Shown piece after piece: positions 1 to 5,057 of a stretch of DNA of 6,898 nt. The translations under genes and the position numbers were made by a program. The notes under the pieces were generated by a model, which worked only from the letters and a program-made list of their open reading frames with translations, was not told where the DNA came from and ran no database searches. The stretch comes from Pseudomonadales bacterium (GTDB lineage Bacteria; Pseudomonadota; Gammaproteobacteria; Pseudomonadales; Moraxellaceae): NCBI GenBank assembly GCA_013043915.1, contig JABEVH010000004.1, forward strand, positions 1 through 6,898, read 5' to 3'. Each line of letters starts with the position of its first letter. The first letter of the stretch is position 1.

Positions 1-300
1 AACTGATAACCTCAAGAGATCAGGTCTGCGCAGTATCAACCCTTCCCGGACTCCACTTATAATTCGGGGATTGCTGTTCAAACAACCGGGACCACTTCAC
101 TGAGCGCGCCATGGCGAGGCAAATCGGGATTTTTTGATCCTCAAAGAGCATGATGAGGCAAACGCTGTAACCAAAGGCTATAGGCGGTGTTTATTGGGAA
201 TTTTTAAGGCAATGCTAAATGTCGGGGAAAATCACTCAAAAATCATGTCAAGTAAAATTTTGAAAAATTTTCACTGATATCAGAAGAGGGGGGTGAGCAG
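1..300. other. Gene-less left flank, partly AT-rich
   Basis: I find no supportable gene here. All three plus-strand frames are broken by stops, and the longest ATG-initiated minus-strand reading (20-151, 43 codons) has no ribosome binding site and no family resemblance. The stretch 201-280 is about 28% G+C by my count, much lower than the genes to the right. It holds two copies of AAAATTTT (254-261 and 264-271), a 10-bp perfect palindrome CTGATATCAG (274-283) and a run of six G (288-293) just before recognisable GGDEF coding sequence starts near 301. This could be the end of an insertion element or a deletion scar, but I recognise no transposase or terminal repeat, so its nature stays open. 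Confidence 0.5.
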
Positions 301-687
301 TTACAAAAAGTCAATGATAACTACGGTCATTTAGTCGGCGATAGTGTCATACGTCATTTGTCGGGGCTGCTGAAAGGACGCTTGCGACGTACCGATCTGG
401 TCGGGCGTTACGGTGGTGAAGAGTTTTTATTGCTTTTACCGGATTGTGGGCCGGAACATGCGTTTAACGTGGTGGATGAATTACGCGAGATCTTTGCTTC
501 CTTGCCCATGTCGACCGCCGTTCAAGGGTTCTATTGCTCTTTTAGCGCAGGCATCAGCTGCAGCCATGCTGGAATCGAGGAGAGCGCCGATGATCTGGTT
601 GTGCGCGCTGATGAGTCCTTGTACCAGGCTAAGGCAGGAGGCCGTAACCGGGTCGTTCCGGAGACAGGCAAGAAGGTTGTTGCCTGA
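301..687 (+). pseudogene. GGDEF (diguanylate cyclase) domain, 5'-truncated remnant
   Basis: The reading frame encodes the later part of a GGDEF domain, the family that makes cyclic di-GMP from two GTP. It begins at KVNDNYGH, continues through an RRTD inhibitory-site motif (RxxD), five residues later the signature GGEEF, and ends with the usual tail ADESLYQAKAGGRNRVV. Residues are family-like up to the stop at 687. The N-terminal third of the domain, including the DxLTGLxNR region and the metal-binding Asp of the DxDxF motif, is absent. An in-frame TAA lies at 253-255 and there is no ATG or GTG after it before the homology begins; the first conventional start is a TTG at 358, inside the domain. 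Neither other frame restores the missing part, so this is not a simple frameshift. The product, if made, could not be an active cyclase. A sensory domain was probably fused upstream originally. I am confident of the family and fairly confident that the gene is broken. Confidence 0.85.
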
Positions 688-706
688 GCCGTGTAGGCCC
701 TATACT
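677..706 (+). promoter_or_regulatory. Possible sigma-70 promoter for the ATPase-vWA operon
   Basis: TATACT at 701-706 matches five of six bases of the -10 consensus. TTGTTG at 677-682 is a partial -35 with an 18-bp spacer. Transcription would start near 713, about 26 bases before the ATPase start codon at 739. The -35 falls within the last codons of the GGDEF remnant. This is the only promoter-like site in the 51-bp gap, but the match is modest and the site is inferred by eye. Confidence 0.35.
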
Positions 707-738
707 CGGCATTCCAGTGAATTTCAGGGTCAGGGCTT

Positions 739-1581
739 ATGCACTTTCAGGGCACAGAACGCTATATCGCCACCGAAGACCTCAGGTTGGCGGTCAATGC
801 CGCGGTTACATTGCAACGTCCCTTGTTGATCAAGGGAGAACCCGGTACCGGTAAGACCTTGCTGGCTGAAGAAGTGGCGCGTTCATTTAACATGCCTTTG
901 CTCAGCTGGAATATCAAGTCCACTACCAAGGCGCAGCAGGGGCTGTACGAATACGATGCGGTTTCGCGGTTGCGCGACTCGCAACTCGGCGATGAACGTG
1001 TACACGATATAAGGCATTACATACGGCCCGGGAAGCTATGGGATGCTTTCTCCGCCACAGAACGCGTGGTTTTGCTGATAGATGAAATTGATAAGGCCGA
1101 TATCGAGTTTCCTAATGATCTGTTGCAGGAACTCGATCGCATGGAGTTCTTTGTTTATGAAACCCAGACGATGGTCAAGGCGATTCACCGGCCGGTGGTG
1201 ATCATCACCTCAAACAATGAAAAAGAATTGCCGGATGCTTTTTTACGGCGTTGTTTTTTTCACTACATACGTTTCCCTGATGCGGCGACTCTCAAGGACA
1301 TCATTGCTGTGCATTATCCCGGGTTACGCGACAGCCTGGTGCAGGAAGCCCTGGAAGTGTTCTTTGAACTACGCAAGGTTCCAGGCTTGAAGAAGAAACC
1401 CTCTACCTCGGAATTGCTGGACTGGCTAAAACTGTTGATGGCTGATGATATGCCTGAAGATGTTTTGCGTAACAGGGATAGTAAAACCGCCATACCACCC
1501 CTCTATGGCGCTCTGCTCAAAAGTGAAGCTGATGTGCATCTGCTTGAACGCTTGGCGTTTATGCATCGGCGTGGTGGTTAA
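739..1581 (+). CDS. MoxR-family AAA+ ATPase
   Basis: This 280-residue protein is a cytosolic AAA+ ATPase of the MoxR group. Such proteins use ATP hydrolysis, usually with a vWA partner, to remodel or activate client proteins or to assist metal or cofactor insertion. Visible motifs are Walker A GEPGTGKT (residues 33-40), Walker B VVLLIDE (110-116), sensor 1 ITSNN (156-160) and an arginine-finger segment LRRC (169-172). At the expected sensor 2 region (around KKPSTSELLDW) the usual arginine is not evident. The length is close to that of the small single-domain MoxR proteins. From memory the sequence looks like the subfamily typified by Pseudomonas PA2707, which is also next to a CoxE-like gene, but I cannot verify this. 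The ATG at 739 is chosen because it begins a typical N terminus (MHFQGTERYIAT); an AGGG at 726-729 is a plausible ribosome binding site. The vWA gene starts 8 bp after the stop, so the two are probably co-transcribed and translationally coupled. Confidence 0.93.
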   Translation: MHFQGTERYIATEDLRLAVNAAVTLQRPLLIKGEPGTGKTLLAEEVARSFNMPLLSWNIKSTTKAQQGLYEYDAVSRLRDSQLGDERVHDIRHYIRPGKLWDAFSATERVVLLIDEIDKADIEFPNDLLQELDRMEFFVYETQTMVKAIHRPVVIITSNNEKELPDAFLRRCFFHYIRFPDAATLKDIIAVHYPGLRDSLVQEALEVFFELRKVPGLKKKPSTSELLDWLKLLMADDMPEDVLRNRDSKTAIPPLYGALLKSEADVHLLERLAFMHRRGG

Positions 1582-1589
1582 TCGCCGTT

Positions 1590-2762
1590 ATGCTGATCAA
1601 ATTGTTTGAAACCTTGCGCGCGCATCAGGTGCCGGTCACCTTGCGTGAGTTCATGGATTTGCTGGCATCGCTGCAGGCTGGGCTAGTTTTTGCAGATACG
1701 GATGATTTTTATCAGTTGGCAAGGCTCACCTTGGTCAAGGATGAAAAGCATTTTGATCGTTTTGATCGCGCTTTTGCTGCCTACTTCGAAGGTATTTCGT
1801 CCCTGGAAGACCTTAAGCTGGAAATCCCCGAAGACTGGTTGCGCAAGGAAATCGAGAAGCTCTTAAGTCCAGAAGACTGGGCAAAATTGCAGGGACTGGG
1901 TTCCCTGGAAAAGCTCATGGAGGAGTTTCGTCGCAAGTTAGAGGAACAAAAAGACAGGCATCAGGGTGGTAATCGCATGGTGGGGACTGGAGGGACCTCG
2001 CCGTTCGGTGCCTATGGCGCCCATCCCGAAGGGATACGTCTGGCGGGACCTTCGCGCCATGGTCGTGCGGTCAAAGTCTGGGAGAAACGCGAGTTTCGTA
2101 ACCTGGATGATGAGGAGCGTCTGGGAACCCGTAATATTAAACTGGCGTTGCGAAGGCTGCGTCGCTTTACACGCACGGGGCATGAGCTGGAACTGGATTT
2201 GCCCGGCACGATACGCCAGACCGCGCATCAGGGTGGGTTGCTGGATATACACATGATTCCTGAGCGTCGTAATCGCGTTAATGTGCTGGTGTTTTTTGAT
2301 GTCGGCGGGTCCATGGATGCGCATGTACAGGTCTGTGAAAACCTGTTCAGCGCTGCCCGCAGTGAGTTCAAACACATGGAGTATTTTTATTTCCACAACT
2401 TCATCTACGAATCGGTATGGAAGAATAACGAACGGCGCTGGTCAGAACGAGAACCACTCTGGGACATCCTGCATCGCTACGGACCTGAATATAAAGTAAT
2501 TTTTGTAGGCGATGCCACCATGTCACCTTATGAGGTCATGTCGGCAGGCGGTTCGGTAGAGCATTTTAACGAAGAGCCTGGTGCCGTGTGGTTTGAGCGG
2601 CTCAAACAGCATTTTCGCCGGGTAGTCTGGCTTAACCCGGAACCTCAGGCGCAATGGCCCATGAATCGCTCGATACAACAGGTACGTGAGCTGCTTGAGG
2701 ATCAGATGTATGAACTGACCTTGGCTGGACTGGAAGCAGCTATGCAGTCCTTAAGTCACTGA
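1590..2762 (+). CDS. vWA-domain protein, CoxE-like, MoxR partner
   Basis: This 390-residue protein is a CoxE-type von Willebrand factor A protein and the likely partner of the ATPase encoded just upstream. It opens with a helical N-terminal region (about 1-125) typical of the family (MLIKLFETLRAHQVPVTLREF), followed by a Gly-rich and then basic linker (about 126-215). The C-terminal vWA domain runs from about 230 to 385. The metal-site motif is DVGGSM at 237-242, a DxGxS form rather than the classic DxSxS. A second acidic site is probably D308 in VGDATMSPYE. The end (GAVWFERLKQHFRRVVWLNP and later) is also family-like. No signal peptide or membrane segment is seen, so the protein should be cytosolic. 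The ATG at 1590 has no strong Shine-Dalgarno sequence, which fits coupling to the ATPase stop 8 bp upstream. MoxR-vWA pairs act as chaperones in other systems, such as Cox, Nor and Cbb; the client here is not known. The 3' end overlaps the convergent serine hydrolase gene by 12 bp. Confidence 0.9.
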   Translation: MLIKLFETLRAHQVPVTLREFMDLLASLQAGLVFADTDDFYQLARLTLVKDEKHFDRFDRAFAAYFEGISSLEDLKLEIPEDWLRKEIEKLLSPEDWAKLQGLGSLEKLMEEFRRKLEEQKDRHQGGNRMVGTGGTSPFGAYGAHPEGIRLAGPSRHGRAVKVWEKREFRNLDDEERLGTRNIKLALRRLRRFTRTGHELELDLPGTIRQTAHQGGLLDIHMIPERRNRVNVLVFFDVGGSMDAHVQVCENLFSAARSEFKHMEYFYFHNFIYESVWKNNERRWSEREPLWDILHRYGPEYKVIFVGDATMSPYEVMSAGGSVEHFNEEPGAVWFERLKQHFRRVVWLNPEPQAQWPMNRSIQQVRELLEDQMYELTLAGLEAAMQSLSH

Positions 2763-3905
2763 TCGGTTAAATTCTCCGGTCAGCAGGTTGATAGCATAGC
2801 TGCCATCCCAGTCGCGTGCCGGGCGCTCGCCCATGCGTAGCATGACCAACTGATGCCTGGGGCTGATGAACAGATATTGACCGCGCATGCCTTCTAAGTA
2901 AAACACGCTGGAATCTTCATGGGCCGCCCGGGCATGGGTGGCCTCGAACCAGGGAATGCCGCGTATGAGCCCATAGTCATGTGCTTTCAGCCAAAGCTGA
3001 TAGCCATAGTCCGAGTGCCCTCCGCGTACGCCACGTTCTGGTGTATTGCGCGGTACCTTCATGGTATCCAGCCAGGCTGAGGGAACAAGACTGCGCCCTT
3101 GCACAGCGCCACCTGTCAGGAACAGTTGGCCTACCCTAAGCCAGTCCTCAGGGGATGCAAACATGGCACCAAAGGTTCTTGCTTTGCCTCCGGGTTTATC
3201 CAGCCACAAAGAGGCATCTTTGCAACCTAAAGGTTGCCACAGGTAGGTGGCTAGATACTCAGCAATATTGATGCCGCTCGCTCGTTCCAGCACCAGACCC
3301 AGAATCTGCGTATTGTAATTGTTGTACTCGAAATATCGGCCAGGTTCGGCTACGGCAGGCAGAGCCAGGGCATGCTTCTCAAGATCGGTTCCCAGGTATA
3401 GTCTGACGATCAAGGGTAATACGCTGAAGCCATGCAGTTTAAGGTCACTTTTTAGGCCTGATTGCATGGTGAGCAGATGTTCGATTGTAATGGCTGAGCG
3501 TCGGTCACGGCTCCATTCAGGCAAGTATTTGGCTACGTGGTCGTGAACGCTGCCGAGTATGCCTTGTTCAAGAGCAATACCCACCGCAAGAGCGATGACT
3601 GTTTTGAACATGGACATGGAATTGAAAACTCCATGCTGCGAAAAGTTTCGGTAGGCAGCATGTATTAATTGCCCATCCTGCAGCAGCAAGAAGGCGCGGG
3701 TACGCTGTTTGAACAGGTAGTTTTCGGCAAGGCCCAGGGTGTCTTGGTGCTGCAAGGTATCAGGATGCCTTGGCAAGTCCGTTGTGTGACCACCTGGAAC
3801 GGGTAGGCGTGGTTGGTACCAAGAGCTTCGAGTGACTGGCGCAATCAGCTGGGATCCGACGAGACGGTAGGCATAAAGCCAGCGCAGGGACCATGATGAC
3901 GTCAT
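2751..3905 (-). CDS. Serine hydrolase, class C beta-lactamase-like (COG1680)
   Basis: This 384-residue protein belongs to the beta-lactamase-related serine hydrolases, a family covering esterases, peptidases, 6-aminohexanoate-dimer hydrolase-like amidases and true class C enzymes. The nucleophile motif SxxK is SMFK at residues 98-101. It is followed by the typical EHLLTMQSGL block (142-151) and the second motif YNN (Y194-N196) in EYNNYNTQILG. Near the C terminus GMRGQYLF occupies the position of the KTG/HxG-type third motif. The order and spacing fit a functional enzyme. The substrate cannot be read from the sequence, and I would not call it an antibiotic resistance gene. No clear signal peptide is seen; the first 25 residues are only mildly hydrophobic. 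The ATG at 3903-3905 is supported by AAGAGG 8 bases upstream. The gene is convergent with the vWA gene and overlaps its end by 12 bp. The alpha/beta hydrolase gene lies upstream on the same strand after a 159-bp gap. Confidence 0.9.
   Translation of the reverse strand: MTSSWSLRWLYAYRLVGSQLIAPVTRSSWYQPRLPVPGGHTTDLPRHPDTLQHQDTLGLAENYLFKQRTRAFLLLQDGQLIHAAYRNFSQHGVFNSMSMFKTVIALAVGIALEQGILGSVHDHVAKYLPEWSRDRRSAITIEHLLTMQSGLKSDLKLHGFSVLPLIVRLYLGTDLEKHALALPAVAEPGRYFEYNNYNTQILGLVLERASGINIAEYLATYLWQPLGCKDASLWLDKPGGKARTFGAMFASPEDWLRVGQLFLTGGAVQGRSLVPSAWLDTMKVPRNTPERGVRGGHSDYGYQLWLKAHDYGLIRGIPWFEATHARAAHEDSSVFYLEGMRGQYLFISPRHQLVMLRMGERPARDWDGSYAINLLTGEFNRSVT
2759..2783 (+). terminator. Hairpin at the convergent gene junction, possible terminator
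   Basis: CTGATCGG (2759-2766) pairs with CCGGTCAG (2776-2783) across a 9-base loop. It gives an 8-bp stem with one U-G wobble in plus-strand RNA; in minus-strand RNA the same position is an A-C mismatch. It begins at the stop codon of the vWA gene and lies inside the end of the convergent hydrolase gene. No T-run follows, so it is not a classic intrinsic terminator. It may give partial termination or protect the 3' end of the ATPase-vWA transcript. Confidence 0.3.
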
Positions 3906-3913
3906 GATGTGTA

Positions 3914-3919
3914 CCTCTT
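3914..3919 (-). promoter_or_regulatory. Ribosome binding site of the serine hydrolase gene
   Basis: Read on the minus strand, AAGAGG is followed by 8 bases and then the ATG at 3905-3903. This near-consensus site at ideal spacing fixes the start of the hydrolase. Confidence 0.7.
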
Positions 3920-3986
3920 GTGTGCTACAACGGGTAGGCTATCTTAATCGGGTCATCCTCAGTGTGCATGTGTTCTTTGGGTGGGT

Positions 3987-4015
3987 TGCTGCTACGGCGC
4001 CTGCGGGTAGCAGCA
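3987..4015. repeat. Perfect 9-bp inverted repeat between two minus-strand genes
   Basis: TGCTGCTAC (3987-3995) and GTAGCAGCA (4007-4015) form a perfect 9-bp stem around an 11-base GC-rich loop. The hairpin lies in the 159-bp gap (3906-4064) between the two minus-strand hydrolase genes. No T-run follows on either strand, so Rho-independent termination is not well supported. It could be a processing or stability hairpin in a shared transcript, a weak terminator, or a regulator site. Apart from this and the ribosome binding site I see nothing else in the gap. Confidence 0.4.
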
Positions 4016-4064
4016 GGATAGTATCAGGCGGGAAGGGTTTGCGGTGTACGCGAGCCTCGGGGGA

Positions 4065-4976
4065 TCATTTTTTTATCCAGGCAACCATGTCAGCGATAAC
4101 ACGGTCTCTATGGGTTTCATGCAGAATATCATGGCGAGCATCAGGATAGAGTTGCAACTCGACGTGGCGAACACCGCTGGACTTAAATACCTCCACTAGT
4201 TTTTTGACTCCTTTGCCATGGCCTCCTACCGGATCCTTGTCACCAGAGAAAACATAAATGGGCAAGTCCTTGCAGATGTTGCGCATGCTCGAAAGCCGCG
4301 ACATGGTGACCATGGCTTGCAGCATCTGTTTCCAGTAGAGGTTGCTGACTTGCGTGCCGCAGAGAGGATCAGCGATATAGCGATCCACAAAATGTGTATC
4401 GCGTGACAGCCAGTCATAGCGGGTGCGGTTGGGGCGGAATTGCCGGTTAAACTGACCAAAGCTCAAGGCATATAACAGCGCGCTTTGTCCTAGAGGCCCC
4501 TGACGCCAGGTTTCCAGCGCAGCGATCAGGCCGGCCAGACCCAGATACCAGGGGGCTGAATAGTTGGAGCCTTCCAGCAATAAACCATCTATTTCAGAAC
4601 TGTGTTCCTGGGCGAAGATCTGTGCAATAAAGCTGCCCATGCTATGCCCCAGCAACAGGAGGGGGCGCTGTGGATATAAGCCACGGATGGAACGGTTGAC
4701 CAGAAGGACATCATCACAGATGCGCCGAAAACTATCCTGTTCACTGGCTTGACCTAAACGACCGGGTTCACAGGCTGCACCGTGGCAACGGTGGTCGTGG
4801 GCAATGACGGCCATGCCTGAGTCCTGCAAGGTCTGTGCTACATCGTCATAGCAGCGCCCATGTTCAGACATGCCATGTAGGATATGAACGACAGCCAGGG
4901 GATTCTCTACAGGCCAGTGGTACATGGGTATGGCATGGCCATCCTGGCCGGGTATGCTGCTACTGAGGAAGCTCAT
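4065..4976 (-). CDS. Alpha/beta hydrolase, monoacylglycerol lipase/lysophospholipase type
   Basis: This 303-residue protein is a Hydrolase_4 (serine aminopeptidase S33-like) alpha/beta hydrolase, related to monoacylglycerol lipases and PldB-type lysophospholipases. Numbered from the start used here, the oxyanion-loop motif HGMSEH is at 34-39, DHRCHG at 61-66 (usually DxRGHG) and the nucleophile elbow GHSMGS at 110-115, with Ser112 the nucleophile. The likely acid is D248 in SGDKDPVG and the likely base H282 in DARHDILHE, so the triad appears complete. The segment at about 138-200 should form the lid. No signal peptide is evident, so it is probably cytosolic or loosely membrane-associated. The ATG at 4976 is preferred over one three codons earlier (4985): GAAAGG ends directly before the earlier ATG but sits 9 bases before this one. 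The substrate is probably a monoacylglycerol, lysophospholipid or similar ester, by family only. The gene is divergent from the M61 peptidase gene and may be co-transcribed with the serine hydrolase downstream. Confidence 0.9.
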   Translation of the reverse strand: MSFLSSSIPGQDGHAIPMYHWPVENPLAVVHILHGMSEHGRCYDDVAQTLQDSGMAVIAHDHRCHGAACEPGRLGQASEQDSFRRICDDVLLVNRSIRGLYPQRPLLLLGHSMGSFIAQIFAQEHSSEIDGLLLEGSNYSAPWYLGLAGLIAALETWRQGPLGQSALLYALSFGQFNRQFRPNRTRYDWLSRDTHFVDRYIADPLCGTQVSNLYWKQMLQAMVTMSRLSSMRNICKDLPIYVFSGDKDPVGGHGKGVKKLVEVFKSSGVRHVELQLYPDARHDILHETHRDRVIADMVAWIKK

Positions 4977-4985
4977 CAGATTCAT

Positions 4986-4991
4986 CCTTTC
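4986..4991 (-). promoter_or_regulatory. Ribosome binding site deciding the alpha/beta hydrolase start
   Basis: GAAAGG on the minus strand abuts the ATG at 4985-4983, which is too close for initiation. It lies 9 bases before the ATG at 4976-4974. The second ATG is therefore the better start, which removes three residues (MNL). Confidence 0.55.
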
Positions 4992-5057
4992 GTGGTCAGA
5001 AAACTTAATTTACATTATCCTAAGCGGCTTTGGTGTCGGACTCGGCAAAAAGCCCGC
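4992..5057. promoter_or_regulatory. Divergent intergenic region with presumed promoters
   Basis: The two flanking genes are transcribed away from this short gap, so both promoters should lie here unless they sit inside the coding sequences. An AT-rich patch at 4998-5022 carries -10-like bases on both strands, for instance GATAAT on the minus strand. I find no convincing -35 at proper spacing for either direction, so no specific promoter is called. Confidence 0.35.

Noticed and set aside
20..151. Minus-strand open frame of 43 codons starting with ATG in the left flank
   Set aside because: It has no ribosome binding site and no motif or family resemblance, and it is short enough to occur by chance.
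358..687. GGDEF fragment as an intact small gene starting at TTG 358
   Set aside because: The TTG lies in the middle of the GGDEF domain, after the conserved NDNYGH block, with no Shine-Dalgarno sequence. A truncated domain is the better explanation.
413..829. Plus-strand frame of 138 codons across the end of the GGDEF remnant and the start of the ATPase gene
   Set aside because: It is an out-of-frame shadow of two recognised coding regions, and its composition is unlike a real protein.
1938..2396. Minus-strand frame of 152 codons inside the vWA gene
   Set aside because: It is wholly antisense to a well-supported gene and has no family features or ribosome binding site.
2751..3905. Annotation of the serine hydrolase as an antibiotic resistance beta-lactamase
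   Set aside because: The SxxK and YxN motifs are shared by a broad family of esterases and amidases. The third motif is not the KTG of true class C enzymes, and no clear signal peptide is present.
4884..5057. N-terminal extension of the M61 peptidase to 4884
   Set aside because: The 58 extra residues overlap the divergent hydrolase gene and do not resemble the M61 N terminus, which starts properly at 5058.
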